A stretch of DNA of 64,000 bases from Paenibacillus abyssi (GTDB lineage Bacteria; Bacillota; Bacilli; Paenibacillales; Paenibacillaceae). The notes under the pieces were generated by a model. The model saw only the letters and a program-made list of their open reading frames with translations. It searched no databases and was not told the DNA's origin. Location of the stretch: positions 310,001 through 374,000 of the forward strand of contig NZ_BMGR01000004.1 of assembly GCF_014640295.1 (NCBI RefSeq). The letters run 5' to 3'. The stretch's first letter is position 1. Every line of letters begins with the position of its first letter. Shown in pieces: positions 18,797 to 28,254 of the stretch. Position numbers and translations under genes: made by a program.

Positions 18797-20549
18797 CGCT
18801 ATCCCTCATTTCTACCGGAAGGCGCAGGGTCACTTGAGTTCCCGATCCTCTCTCGCTTTTGATCTCAATACCGTAGTTATCATTGAACAACAGCTTAATT
18901 CGTTCATCAATATTGCGCAGTCCGATTCCAGTTCCCTTCGATTCGGTTTGCCCTGCACGCTGCTTTTCCAAAAATTCTTGATCCATCCCTGGACCGTTAT
19001 CGGATACGGTAATGAACAAGCAGCCCTCCTTCTGTTTTGCTTCGATGCGAATGCGGCATGTTTCGATCATCTGCTCCAAACCGTAATTGACCGCATTCTC
19101 AACGAGCGGCTGGAGAGAAAACTTGGGAATCAGGCAGCGGGATAATTCCGGCGGAATCACCTGAACGAAATCCAAACGTTCCTCAAAACGAATCTTCTGA
19201 ATCGTAATATAGTTTCTGATTATCGTTAATTCCTCTTCCAAAGTGATTAACGCTTCCTTATTGCTGATCGAACTGCGCAGCAGATACCCAAGCGACTCAA
19301 CCATAAGGGAAATCTGCCGCTGGCCCGCCGCCTTGGCCGACCAATTAATGGCTTCCAGCGTGTTATACAGGAAATGCGGATTGATCTGGGCTTGCAGCGC
19401 TTTGAATTCTGTATCCTTGATCGCAATCTGCTTCACATAATTTTCTCTGATCAGCTCTTCAATCCGCTGCACCATGATTCGGAAGTTACGCTGCATCTGC
19501 CCTGCTTCATCCTTGGATATTTCACGGTCCCCAGGCTCTTCCACATATTCGAAATTTCCTAGCTGGACTCTTCTCATTTTACTGTTCAAACGCTCAATCG
19601 GCCCAGTAATTCTCCTGGCAAAAGCTAATGAGAATAAAATAACTACCAGATAGATCATGCCATAAATGATGAAAACGGTGCGTTTGGCCGATTCCGTCTC
19701 TTTGAAAATCTCATTAAACGGGATGATATTCAGATACGTCCAGTTCGTATATTCCGAGGGAACATAGGTGATGAAATGCTTCTTCCCGCCTATCGGCAAA
19801 ATTTGATATCCGCGCTTCCCGGACAAATTCATCCCCAATTTCTCGATCCCTAAAGAGTCATGCAGAGAATATACCAGCTGGTTTCCTTCCAATATCGTAA
19901 AGCGGGCCCCGTTTCTCCCCATTCCACCTGCAAAATCCTGAAACAGCTTATTCACATCGATGCGGATGGATATGTTGCCTAAATACGATAATTCCAGATT
20001 CGGCACTTTCCTGATCTCCCGGCCTGCAATAAGGGCTGAATCATAATGATCGGGAACGATAAAGCGGATGCCGCCCGTATTTTTTGCCGTTTCCGTTCTT
20101 ATCTGCTCGATTCGCCCGAGGGTGGATGTAATCGCATTGTTTCCGTTTGTATACTCCTTGCCGTAAGCATCAATGATCTGCAGCGATAACACATACTTCT
20201 CAAGCCCGCCCAAAAAAAACATGCGCTCGCGGAGCTTTGCTGCGGTTAAGAAGTTATCGTAGTCGGAGCCGCCCTGCTTAATAATCGTCAAATAGGATTG
20301 GATCGATGCGTCTGTTGCGATATTAAACGACAATTTCTCCAGCCTTCTCAGCTCATTTTCTATCCCTAACGACGCGTTGTTTAAAGCGCTTGCAGATTGC
20401 AGATAAATTTCATTGTCATATGCTTCGAATGTATACTGCTGCATCGAGTAAGTAACCGCGCCAATAATAAACATGATGATCGATATAAGGATGATCAGCT
20501 TGTATTTAATGCGCAAATCAGAATAGAACGCTTTCATTCCAATGTTCAA
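18789..20549 (-). CDS. Sensor histidine kinase, YesM type
   Basis: Membrane sensor, about 586 residues: membrane segment at the N-terminus (LIILISIIMFIIGAVTYSM), extracellular sensor of about 250 residues, second membrane segment (TVFIIYGMIYLVVILFSLAF), HAMP linker (ITGPIERLNSKMRRVQLGNF), His_kinase domain with phospho-His in QINPHFLYNTLEAINW, and HATPase with VENAVNYGLEQM and VSDNGPGMD and GTGIGLRNIDERI. A TTG at 20549 is the best start: AAGGAGG lies 6 nt upstream. An in-frame ATG follows four codons later. Pairs with the overlapping regulator. Ligand unknown; extracellular pectin fragments are likely from context. Confidence 0.92.
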   Translation of the reverse strand: MNIGMKAFYSDLRIKYKLIILISIIMFIIGAVTYSMQQYTFEAYDNEIYLQSASALNNASLGIENELRRLEKLSFNIATDASIQSYLTIIKQGGSDYDNFLTAAKLRERMFFLGGLEKYVLSLQIIDAYGKEYTNGNNAITSTLGRIEQIRTETAKNTGGIRFIVPDHYDSALIAGREIRKVPNLELSYLGNISIRIDVNKLFQDFAGGMGRNGARFTILEGNQLVYSLHDSLGIEKLGMNLSGKRGYQILPIGGKKHFITYVPSEYTNWTYLNIIPFNEIFKETESAKRTVFIIYGMIYLVVILFSLAFARRITGPIERLNSKMRRVQLGNFEYVEEPGDREISKDEAGQMQRNFRIMVQRIEELIRENYVKQIAIKDTEFKALQAQINPHFLYNTLEAINWSAKAAGQRQISLMVESLGYLLRSSISNKEALITLEEELTIIRNYITIQKIRFEERLDFVQVIPPELSRCLIPKFSLQPLVENAVNYGLEQMIETCRIRIEAKQKEGCLFITVSDNGPGMDQEFLEKQRAGQTESKGTGIGLRNIDERIKLLFNDNYGIEIKSERGSGTQVTLRLPVEMRDSDV

Positions 20550-20690
20550 AACAATCCTCCTTTTTTCTATCAGAGTCATCCTCCTATCAGAGTCGATCCA
20601 ATCTGTATCGTTGTTCTTTCTTTTTACCTTACATCAAACGGCTCGTCAAGAGAATTGCGTATGGAGGGCTTGGAAATACTGTAAGATGCG

Positions 20691-20741
20691 CACAAAAAAT
20701 AAATCCCCCAATTTCGCTGATACATAGCGAGTGGGGGATTT
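20691..20741 (-). terminator. Rho-independent terminator of the GH36 gene
   Basis: AAATCCCCCA / TGGGGGATTT inverted repeat (20701-20710, 20732-20741) with a 21-nt loop that itself pairs TCGCT/AGCGA, followed on the minus strand by TTTATTTTTTG. It lies directly after the alpha-galactosidase stop at 20754. Confidence 0.88.
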
Positions 20742-20753
20742 GCTTTCATCATT

Positions 20754-22946
20754 CTATACCGCTGTAAAGCGATACACCTTACTCTCAAAGTCGCCCTTGA
20801 ATTGTGGCGTCGGTATGCCGGCATACATCAGCTCGTCGCCGCTGTATATCGCATCCGTATTCTCCAAGCGATAATCCTTGGCAAGATCCAAGCCTTTCAA
20901 ACGGAAACGGCCTAGTGCCGCATAAGGCTCTTTTAACACAGAAACATAGATCACAAAGGCTTCGCTCTTATCTTTGGAGACAAACATCCATGCCGTATCA
21001 TTGCCTTCAAACGGGCTGAGCAAACGGTAAAAATCGCCGAACTGCACCAAATGGCGGACTTCCTTATACAATGCCACCTGGCCTTTTACCGTCTCTTTCT
21101 CCTCGTCGGAGAACTTGGTCAGATCAAGCTCATAACCAAAGTTGCCGGATAAGGCGACATTGCCCCTTGTCTCAAGCGGTGTGATCCGTTCCACCTGGTG
21201 ATTTGGAACAGCCGACACATGCGCGCCCATCGAACTGATCGGATAAACAATGCTTGTACCGTATTGGATCTTCAGGCGCGAGATCGCATCCGTGTTGTCG
21301 CTTGTCCATGTTTGGGGCATGTAATAGAGCATGCCCGCATCGAAACGGCCGCCGCCGCCCGAGCAGCTCTCAAACAATATGTCAGGGAACGCGGAAGTTA
21401 TTCGCTCCAGCACGGAGTACAGTCCGAGCATATAGCGGTGCGCCGTTTCGCGCTGGCGCTCAGGCGGCAGTAACGCCGAACCGATCTCCGTCATGTTGCG
21501 GTTCATGTCCCATTTCACATAGGTGATCGGCGCACTTGAGAGAATATCGGATACTGCGCCAACGATATAATCCTGAACATCCTGACGCGACAGATCAAGA
21601 ATCAGCTGATCACGCGCCTGTGTCCGTCTGCGGTCCGGCACATGCAGACACCAATCCGGATGCGCCTTGTACAGCTCACTCACTGGCGAGACCATTTCCG
21701 GCTCGAACCATAACCCGAACTGCATATCAAGGCTGCGGACTCTGCTGACCAGATCCTCCAGCCCATTAGGAAGCTTGTTGCGGTCGACAAACCAATCACC
21801 AAGAGAGGTCGTATCGTTATCCCGTTTGCCGAACCATCCGTCATCAAGCACGAACAGCTCAATGCCCAGCTCTTTGCCGGCTTTTGCAATGGATTCGATC
21901 TTATCCGCATTAAAGTCAAAGTAAGTCGCTTCCCAGTTATTGACCAGAATCGGTCTTGTCCGATCCCGGAAGCTGCCGCGGCACAGCCTTGAACGGTAGA
22001 GATCGTGGAAGCTCCGCGACATGCCTCCAAGACCATCGGAGGAATGGACCAGGATCGCTTCCGGCGTTTGGAAGTCCTCGCCCGGTTCAAGTCTCCAGTT
22101 GAAATCAAATGGGTTGATGCCCATAAACAGTCGTGAATTATAGAATTGATCTACCTCGACTCCGGCGATAAAATTACCGCTGTAAACCAGATTAATGCCA
22201 TACACATCGCCGTGATCCTCATCTGCGCCTTCGGCCATCAAAGCGACAAACGGATTCTGCACATGGCTGCTTGAACCGCGGCGGCTTTCAATCGCCTGCA
22301 GGCCTGGCTCAAGACGGCGTTTGTGAACATAACGCTCACGCGCCCATGCGCCGGACAAATGAAGCATTTCAAAGCGATCAGTAGGCAGATCAAGGCTCAT
22401 GCTGAGCGCCCGCTGTAATTGCAGTGTTTCCTGGCCGTTATTCGTTACTCTAGCTGATCGGGCAATAACATCATATTGTTCAAACACCGTGTAAGTAAGA
22501 ACGACAGTTAATCCGGTTAATGCATCCTTTAAAGTCAGCTCGAGCGTCTGCGCTTCATCATCTTGTTCAGTATAGGTCGACGGAAGCCCGGCAAGTTCAG
22601 GCTTTCCTTCGAGAATCGTGTGCGATTCATATCGCAAATCCGTAACCGTCGTACCGTTAGCGAGCATCGCTTGATAAGCTGGCATCCGAAAATCTGAATT
22701 GCCGTAGCCCGGATATTCCTGCGGTAAGGTGTCCAATGAGAAACTCAACTGGTCAGGATCGGTGCTAGGACTGAACGAACCCCGCTGCTTCAGCTCCAAC
22801 AACCGGTCTAATTGCTGTAATCCGCGAATTCGGCGTCCCCAATATAAATGGGCAGGATAACCTGCATTAACGATCTGGAACACATAACTTGTATCTTTGG
22901 ATTGCAGATGAAATATTTGTTGTTTTTCATCATAAAGAATGCCCAT
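20754..22946 (-). CDS. Alpha-galactosidase, GH36
   Basis: Cytoplasmic enzyme releasing alpha-linked galactose from raffinose-family oligosaccharides or galactomannan fragments; 730 residues, the exact size class of Bacillus/Geobacillus GH36 tetramers. N-terminal beta-sandwich, then the catalytic barrel: LFVLDDGWFGKRDNDTTSLG, nucleophile Asp in YVKWDMNRNMTEIG, acid/base Asp in FESCSGGGGRFDAGMLYYMP, and QTWTSDNTDAISRLKIQYG. No signal peptide. GGAGGAG precedes the ATG at 22946. It is a single-gene unit with its own terminator; the GH32 operon about 600 nt upstream suggests joint use of raffinose and sucrose, which is inference. Confidence 0.95.
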   Translation of the reverse strand: MGILYDEKQQIFHLQSKDTSYVFQIVNAGYPAHLYWGRRIRGLQQLDRLLELKQRGSFSPSTDPDQLSFSLDTLPQEYPGYGNSDFRMPAYQAMLANGTTVTDLRYESHTILEGKPELAGLPSTYTEQDDEAQTLELTLKDALTGLTVVLTYTVFEQYDVIARSARVTNNGQETLQLQRALSMSLDLPTDRFEMLHLSGAWARERYVHKRRLEPGLQAIESRRGSSSHVQNPFVALMAEGADEDHGDVYGINLVYSGNFIAGVEVDQFYNSRLFMGINPFDFNWRLEPGEDFQTPEAILVHSSDGLGGMSRSFHDLYRSRLCRGSFRDRTRPILVNNWEATYFDFNADKIESIAKAGKELGIELFVLDDGWFGKRDNDTTSLGDWFVDRNKLPNGLEDLVSRVRSLDMQFGLWFEPEMVSPVSELYKAHPDWCLHVPDRRRTQARDQLILDLSRQDVQDYIVGAVSDILSSAPITYVKWDMNRNMTEIGSALLPPERQRETAHRYMLGLYSVLERITSAFPDILFESCSGGGGRFDAGMLYYMPQTWTSDNTDAISRLKIQYGTSIVYPISSMGAHVSAVPNHQVERITPLETRGNVALSGNFGYELDLTKFSDEEKETVKGQVALYKEVRHLVQFGDFYRLLSPFEGNDTAWMFVSKDKSEAFVIYVSVLKEPYAALGRFRLKGLDLAKDYRLENTDAIYSGDELMYAGIPTPQFKGDFESKVYRFTAV

Positions 22947-23150
22947 AACAAAACTCCTCCAACCGTAAATTGTAATCAGACATGATGTTAGTATTACTAT
23001 AATAATTATGACAGTTCCCTTATGTTTTTGGGAATGGAAAATTTAAAGTGATGCATGGACAAATGTAGGATTTCTTCTTGTAACGCAGCGAAGATCATTT
23101 CTTTGTATGTAAGAAAAAACCACGCCTCGTGGAAGCGTGGATCTTCACAT

Positions 23151-23363
23151 TCATTTACTTTTGCTTGCCCTTTTCTTTTTCGGTTTGCCAATCGGCGGAA
23201 GATGCCGGATGCTGCGAAGCATCGGTCCTTTGCAGATCGGGCAGCTTTGCTGCTCTGTCGCAAATTCTTCTCTTACCCATGCCTTGCAATCAGGACTTTT
23301 ACATTTGTAAATTTTTGTTGGTAATAATTCGGGTTTAATTTCTGCATCTGTAGACAAGTCCAT
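23151..23363 (-). CDS. Small zinc-ribbon protein, YdjO-like
   Basis: About 70 residues with two CxxxxC/CxxC-type pairs (YKCKSPDCKAWVRE and SCPICKGPMLRSIRHL), and a Lys-rich tail KPKKKRASKSK. The spacing and size resemble the B. subtilis YdjO family (cold-inducible, zinc-binding-like protein of unknown function). Start at 23363 gives the family length, although GGAGGT is almost adjacent to that ATG; a GTG four codons upstream is an alternative. Stand-alone, between the GH36 and GH32 units; no functional link to sugar use is evident. Confidence 0.7.
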   Translation of the reverse strand: MDLSTDAEIKPELLPTKIYKCKSPDCKAWVREEFATEQQSCPICKGPMLRSIRHLPPIGKPKKKRASKSK

Positions 23364-23488
23364 ACCTCCGTTCACTTTCGTTATTTTACCGCATGAATCT
23401 AACAAGATACAATCCCTTTTAAGTACCGGAGATGGCAATCACGCCTTAAAGTACGCCATGCTGCTTTACCAGCGGGACTTATGAGGCA

Positions 23489-23517
23489 GAAAAATAGCCC
23501 GGGAAATAATCCCGGGC
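23489..23517 (-). terminator. Rho-independent terminator of the ABC/GH32 operon
   Basis: GCCCGGGA / TCCCGGGC perfect stem (23497-23504, 23510-23517), 5-nt loop, followed on the minus strand by TATTTTTCTG. It lies 34 nt after the GH32 stop. Confidence 0.9.
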
Positions 23518-23550
23518 CTTCCGCTTGCTTTAGGACTTATCTCTTACTGC

Positions 23551-25008
23551 TTATTTAATATCCCATTTCAACAGCGATTGGATTTGGCAGGCCCCGTTGG
23601 AAAAGGCTTGGATGCCAATCGATTGCTGTCCAGGATAAATACGTCCGGTCATAACCTTTTCACCGTTTTGGATGAAGATTTCTACCGATGATTTGTCCAC
23701 GAAAATCCGCAGTGCAAGCAGGCCGTTTTCAAGTTCAACATCGCATCTGCGTTCTCCGCCCAAGCCGGCTCCCGCCTTATCCCGATTAAACCGGAACAGC
23801 CGGTCACCCGGACGGTAAGACAGTACTGTCTCTTCCTCCCCATGGACGCGGAGCTTTAAGCCAAACTCTTCGGCTTGCTGTGCTTCAAAAACAACCTGCA
23901 GTTCATAGCTGTCACCTGATATATCCAGGTCTTGAAGTCCATCCATTGCGATGCTGTGCGCCTCGTAGGGATTAGAACGATATGCTTTCACTTCCTCTAA
24001 AGGTTCGAAGACCAGCCGGTCTCCACTAAGCTTCACTTCCCGCGGAAGCGTCATCGCTCCTGCCCAATGATGTCCATCCTGCGTCGGAATAGCCGTCTCC
24101 CAGGTTTCCATCCAGGCCATCACAATCCGTCTGCCTTTATCATCAACAGTCGTCTGAGGCGCATAAAAATCAAATCCATAATCGACAGGGCGGTATTCAT
24201 TATAGCTGAACTTCCCTTTATCCGTATCCAAGCTGCCGATCATGTAAGTGGTTGAGTGCAGATTATGATAATCATTGCCTTGCGCAGGCATCCGTTGAGG
24301 AGACATGATTAGAATGTCGCGGCCCTCAAGCTCAAATAGATCCGGACACTCCCAGTTATCGCCCAAGCTGCCGTCGCTTCGCGCGATTTCTCCTGCAAAT
24401 GACCATTGAAACAAATCATTAGAACGGTAAAGGAGAATAATCCCATTGCCCTGCCCATCATTCGAACCAAGAACAACATAATAGCTTCCGTCTTTTTCAA
24501 ATACCTTCGGATCCCGGAAATCCTTCTCGCTGGCTCCATCCGGAATTTGCTTGACATCAATAACCGGGTTAACATCAACCTTCGTAAACCGGACACCGTC
24601 ATCCGAAACAGCGAGGTTTTGGAGCTGGTAATAGTCCTTCTCTTTGTTAGGACCCGTCATAATATGTCCGGTATACATCAAATAGAGCTTTCCGTCTTTT
24701 TCGATCGCGCTGCCTGAGAAGCAGCCGTCCCTGTCATACTGCTGATCGGGAGCCAATGCGACCGGGAGATATTCCCACTTCATCAGATCCGTACTTACCG
24801 CATGACCCCAATGCATCGGGCCCCATACGGGTTTATAGGGATAATGCTGATAGAACATATGATACTGCCCTTTATAATGAACAAACCCGTTCGGATCATT
24901 CATCCAGTTCAATTCACTCATCAGATGATAATTGAGCCGGTAATCCTGCCGAAGTAAATGTTTATTTTCAGAAATAAAAAGGTCGGCTCTCTCTAATGTA
25001 TATGTCAT
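23551..25008 (-). CDS. GH32 beta-fructofuranosidase (sucrose hydrolase)
   Basis: Hydrolyses sucrose, sucrose 6-phosphate or short fructans; 485 residues: five-bladed catalytic propeller then C-terminal beta-sandwich. Catalytic triad visible: nucleophile Asp38 in WMNDPNG, transition-state Asp166 in FRDPKVF, acid/base Glu220 in NWECPDLFE. No signal peptide, so cytoplasmic. Last gene after a binding protein and two permeases; since import is by ABC transporter rather than a PTS, unphosphorylated sucrose or fructo-oligosaccharide is the likelier substrate than sucrose 6-phosphate. Regulation by the upstream LacI protein is expected. Confidence 0.94.
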   Translation of the reverse strand: MTYTLERADLFISENKHLLRQDYRLNYHLMSELNWMNDPNGFVHYKGQYHMFYQHYPYKPVWGPMHWGHAVSTDLMKWEYLPVALAPDQQYDRDGCFSGSAIEKDGKLYLMYTGHIMTGPNKEKDYYQLQNLAVSDDGVRFTKVDVNPVIDVKQIPDGASEKDFRDPKVFEKDGSYYVVLGSNDGQGNGIILLYRSNDLFQWSFAGEIARSDGSLGDNWECPDLFELEGRDILIMSPQRMPAQGNDYHNLHSTTYMIGSLDTDKGKFSYNEYRPVDYGFDFYAPQTTVDDKGRRIVMAWMETWETAIPTQDGHHWAGAMTLPREVKLSGDRLVFEPLEEVKAYRSNPYEAHSIAMDGLQDLDISGDSYELQVVFEAQQAEEFGLKLRVHGEEETVLSYRPGDRLFRFNRDKAGAGLGGERRCDVELENGLLALRIFVDKSSVEIFIQNGEKVMTGRIYPGQQSIGIQAFSNGACQIQSLLKWDIK

Positions 25009-25029
25009 AAGTTCTCCTATCCTTACGAT

Positions 25030-25857
25030 TTATTTAATGGAGCCTTGCATAACTCCTTTGATGATATACTTTTGCGCAAATAGATACACGATCAAAACCG
25101 GAAGAATGGTCAGCATTAATCCCGCCATCATCGGGCCGTAATCGACAGAGTAGGTTCCATAGAAATAAAACGTTGATAGCGGCAGCGTTCTCTCATCGGG
25201 CGCCACCAGAACGAGTGAAGGCAAAAGGAAATCATTCCAAATCCATAAAACATTCAATATCGCGATCGTTACCGTTGTCGGTGTCAACACCGGAAATACA
25301 ATACGGAAGAAGGTCTGCGTACGCGTGCAGCCATCGATCATAGCCGCTTCTTCCAGCTCAGCAGGAATGCTCTTTACAAATCCGTGGTAAATGAAAATCG
25401 CAAGCGAGCTTCCGAAGCCGAGATACATGTAAACCAACGAAAATTTGCTGTCCAGCATGCCCAGCGAGCCGTAGATTTTAACGAGTGGAATCATGATGGC
25501 CTGAAAAGGGATAATCATCGAAGCAACCATAATCAAAAATGTATATTGATTAAACTTCGTATTATTTCTCACAAAATAATGAGCCGTCATCGAAGCAAAC
25601 AACGAAATGATCAGCACACTAAGTACAGTAATGATTAATGAGTTCGAGAAAGCGGCTAAATAGTTCATTTTCTCAAAAGCGCTTTGATAATTCACCAGGC
25701 TAAAGCCGGTTGGAAGCGACAAAGGGCTCGATGTGATTTCTCTGTTTTCTTTGAATGAGTTAACAATCAATAACAGGAAAGGGAAAATAAATAAAAACAG
25801 ACCGACGGACAGAAGGATCAGCTTAATTAATGGCGATGACGCTTTACTGCCTACCAT
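25030..25857 (-). CDS. Sugar ABC transporter permease, MalG/CUT1 type
   Basis: Membrane subunit, 275 residues: first segment LILLSVGLFLFIFPFLLLIV, EAA loop ELEEAAMIDGCTRTQTFFRI, C-terminal QKYIIKGVMQGSIK. Its start overlaps the previous permease stop by one nucleotide, so the two are translationally coupled. Imports the substrate of the GH32 enzyme encoded 21 nt downstream. No ATPase subunit is encoded nearby. Confidence 0.92.
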   Translation of the reverse strand: MVGSKASSPLIKLILLSVGLFLFIFPFLLLIVNSFKENREITSSPLSLPTGFSLVNYQSAFEKMNYLAAFSNSLIITVLSVLIISLFASMTAHYFVRNNTKFNQYTFLIMVASMIIPFQAIMIPLVKIYGSLGMLDSKFSLVYMYLGFGSSLAIFIYHGFVKSIPAELEEAAMIDGCTRTQTFFRIVFPVLTPTTVTIAILNVLWIWNDFLLPSLVLVAPDERTLPLSTFYFYGTYSVDYGPMMAGLMLTILPVLIVYLFAQKYIIKGVMQGSIK

Positions 25858-26741
25858 TATGCTTCCACCTCCATCTTTTTGCTGAAATAAACTTGAATCA
25901 AGGTAATGGTGGCCACAAGCAAGAACAATACAAACGCTTCGGCTTGACCGACGCCATAATCCCTGGATAAGAAGGCTTTCTCATAAACATGCATAGATAC
26001 CATCTTCGTACTTGCGAATGGGCCGCCTTCGGTAAGCGAGATATTAAGGTCGTAAACCATAAACGTACGCTGCAGCGAAAGAAATACACATACGATGAAG
26101 GAAGGAATCATGAGCGGCAGCACCATCGTGCGCAATTTCCGCCAAGCGCTTGCTCCGTCGATACTGGCAGCTTCCATGATGTCTTTAGGTACGCTCATTA
26201 ATCCGGCAACATAAATAACCATCATATAACCTGCGTATTGCCATACCGTTACGATGACAAGCGTCCAGAAAGCTTTATTCGGATCTGCGAGCCAAGAGGT
26301 GCTAAAAATCGGGATACTGGCTTGCTTTCCCAAATAGACAAGTACATTTGAAAAAATAAATTGCCATACGAAGCCGAGCACGATCCCGCCAATCAGATTC
26401 GGAACAAAAAATCCTGCGCGGAATAAGCTTTGGCCTTTCAAGCCGCTTGTCAGCACATAGGCCAGTGCGAATGCTACCACATTAATAAACAAAACGGAAA
26501 ACAGCACGTATTTCAACGTTAAATAAAATGATTGCCAAAAAGCAGTGTCTCTAAAAACCTCTCCGTAGTTCTGAAAACCGACAAGCTCTTGTGTAGTGGC
26601 AATACCATCCCAGTTCGTAAAGGTTAAATAAATACCGTAAAAAAACGGGATGATCATTACAGTAATAAATGCAAATAGCGTGGGTCCGGTAAATAAAAGT
26701 CGGGTTCTTAGTTGCCGCCAGACACCTTTTTCTGCAATCAT
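25857..26741 (-). CDS. Sugar ABC transporter permease, MalF/CUT1 type
   Basis: Membrane subunit, 294 residues: RLLFTGPTLFAFITVMIIPF at the first membrane segment, EAA loop IMEAASIDGASAWRKLRTMV, ending VYFSKKMEVEA. It follows the binding-protein gene after a stem-loop and is coupled to the second permease. Sucrose or fructo-oligosaccharide import is inferred from the operon. Confidence 0.92.
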   Translation of the reverse strand: MIAEKGVWRQLRTRLLFTGPTLFAFITVMIIPFFYGIYLTFTNWDGIATTQELVGFQNYGEVFRDTAFWQSFYLTLKYVLFSVLFINVVAFALAYVLTSGLKGQSLFRAGFFVPNLIGGIVLGFVWQFIFSNVLVYLGKQASIPIFSTSWLADPNKAFWTLVIVTVWQYAGYMMVIYVAGLMSVPKDIMEAASIDGASAWRKLRTMVLPLMIPSFIVCVFLSLQRTFMVYDLNISLTEGGPFASTKMVSMHVYEKAFLSRDYGVGQAEAFVLFLLVATITLIQVYFSKKMEVEA

Positions 26742-26785
26742 AAACGATCCCTCTCTAACTTAAATAATGTCTTTCAAGCGTAAAT

Positions 26786-26813
26786 GCTGCCTGAATCCGG
26801 GGACTCAGGCAGC
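26786..26813 (-). terminator. Intra-operon stem-loop after binding-protein gene
   Basis: GCTGCCTGA / TCAGGCAGC (26786-26794, 26805-26813), with inner TCC/GGA pairing, between the binding-protein stop (26830) and first permease start (26741). No T-run, so probably a processing or stability element or weak attenuator. Confidence 0.65.
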
Positions 26814-26829
26814 TTCTTTCCGCAGTGAA

Positions 26830-28170
26830 TTACTTCACTGATTTCCAGTAATCTTCAATTTCTTTCACCAATGTTGCACGGTCTCCCGCTTTAGCCAAGT
26901 ACTTCTGCATCGAAGCGCCTACTTTGCTCCAATGGTCTGCCGGCATTGTGCTCATGGAATCTTGCGTTTTACCACGGGAAATGTAGTCCTGAATGGATGC
27001 CGCAAGCGGATCTTGAGCTTCCAGCGTAATGTTGCTGAATGCTGGAATAATGTTTGCTTTATTTACCAAGAAATCTTGGCCTTTCTCTTCATAAACCATC
27101 CAGTTCAAAAATGTTTTAGCCGCTTCTTGCTGTTCTGGCGTGCTTTTCTCTTTATCAATAACTAGACGCTTTGATACAGCGGAAGAGATTTGGGTATTGC
27201 CGAAATCTTCTGCATTGTTGCTGATTGGAATCGGCAAGAATCCGTATTGTCCGTCAGCTGTATCAAAGCTGCTGATTTGCGGCCATGCCCAGTTGCCTTG
27301 GAACCAGATGCCTACTTCGCCTTTACCAAGCACTTCCGGACCACGCTCATAAGTTCCAGCCAATGGAGATGCTTTGTCAATGTTGTACTGCATCATAACA
27401 TCAAATGTATCAATCAGACCGTTGAACACAGCATTGCTGCCCAGATCAACTTGCCCTGCTTTCAAATCTTCGATGAATTTCGCAACTTCAGCTGTATCCT
27501 CGGATTGGCCTGCATATGCCAAAGCAAGGTAATGTGCGCCAAGCGACCAGTCCATTGGGGAAATGATCAGCGGTGCTACACCGGAAGCTTCGATTTGTTT
27601 AAATAAATTTTCAAGATCATCTCTTGTTTGGATTGAATTAGGATCGAAAGAACCGCCTACTGCTTTGTCAACTACAGCTTTGTTGTAGATAAAACCATAA
27701 CCTTCAATCGCCAGAGGGAAGGCCAGGTTTTTGCCGTCGAAAGTTGTCAGATCAACACTTCTCTCAACTGCATCTTCCATCCACTTTTCACCGCTCAGAT
27801 CCAACACGCGATCTTTAAACTTCTCTACGTCACCTGTATCAAGCATTGTGATTGTCGTAGGATTGCCTGCTGCGTACAATGCCGATGCTCTTTCAAATGG
27901 AGATTGGCCTGCTGCTGTAGGAAGAATCTCCAGTGTGATGTTCGGATAATCTTCTTTGAAAGCCTTTGCTGCTTCTTCCAACTGCAGTTGAATCTCGCCT
28001 TTGGAGTTAAGCAATGAAATCTTTACCTCAGAGCCCGAAGAAGCGTTTGTTTGATTCGAGCTTGCTGCGCCTTCGTTCGATGGTGCAGCCGAGTTGTTAC
28101 CGCAAGCAGAGACAACTAACATAACTGCAAGAGCCAAAAGCAATACATGAAGACCTTTGAATTTTTTCAC
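26830..28170 (-). CDS. Sugar-binding lipoprotein of ABC transporter (sucrose/fructan operon)
   Basis: Extracellular solute-binding protein family 1, 446 residues. Signal peptide MKKFKGLHVLLLALAVMLVV with lipobox VSACG, a Ser/Asn/Ala linker, then VKISLLNSKGEIQLQLEEAA and GNPTTITMLDTGDVEKFKD. First gene of the operon; a consensus promoter, tandem operators and a cre-like site lie in the 110 nt upstream. Ligand inferred from GH32 at the operon end: sucrose or fructo-oligosaccharides. Confidence 0.92.
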   Translation of the reverse strand: MKKFKGLHVLLLALAVMLVVSACGNNSAAPSNEGAASSNQTNASSGSEVKISLLNSKGEIQLQLEEAAKAFKEDYPNITLEILPTAAGQSPFERASALYAAGNPTTITMLDTGDVEKFKDRVLDLSGEKWMEDAVERSVDLTTFDGKNLAFPLAIEGYGFIYNKAVVDKAVGGSFDPNSIQTRDDLENLFKQIEASGVAPLIISPMDWSLGAHYLALAYAGQSEDTAEVAKFIEDLKAGQVDLGSNAVFNGLIDTFDVMMQYNIDKASPLAGTYERGPEVLGKGEVGIWFQGNWAWPQISSFDTADGQYGFLPIPISNNAEDFGNTQISSAVSKRLVIDKEKSTPEQQEAAKTFLNWMVYEEKGQDFLVNKANIIPAFSNITLEAQDPLAASIQDYISRGKTQDSMSTMPADHWSKVGASMQKYLAKAGDRATLVKEIEDYWKSVK

Positions 28171-28195
28171 GTTCGTTCCCCCAAGTTTTTTGTTT

Positions 28196-28209
28196 TGAAA
28201 GCGTTTGTA
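28196..28209 (-). promoter_or_regulatory. Candidate cre (CcpA) site downstream of the promoter
   Basis: TGAAAGCGTTTGTA matches TGWAANCGNTNWCA at 12 of 14 positions and lies just downstream of the predicted transcription start of the ABC/GH32 operon, a roadblock position. Confidence 0.5.
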
Positions 28210-28225
28210 AATGACTTACGAGTTT

Positions 28226-28254
28226 ATTATAAATTATCAATATTTATATGTCAA
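28226..28254 (-). promoter_or_regulatory. Consensus sigma-A promoter of the ABC/GH32 operon
   Basis: Minus strand: TTGACA (28254-28249), exactly 17 nt, TATAAT (28231-28226). Both hexamers are perfect. The -35 box is embedded in the first of two tandem operators, which explains how a strong promoter can be held off. Confidence 0.9.

Noticed and set aside
23006-23263. Minus-strand 85-codon frame overlapping the zinc-ribbon gene
   Set aside because: It is a shifted reading of the zinc-ribbon coding sequence; the Cys-pair frame is clearly the coding one.
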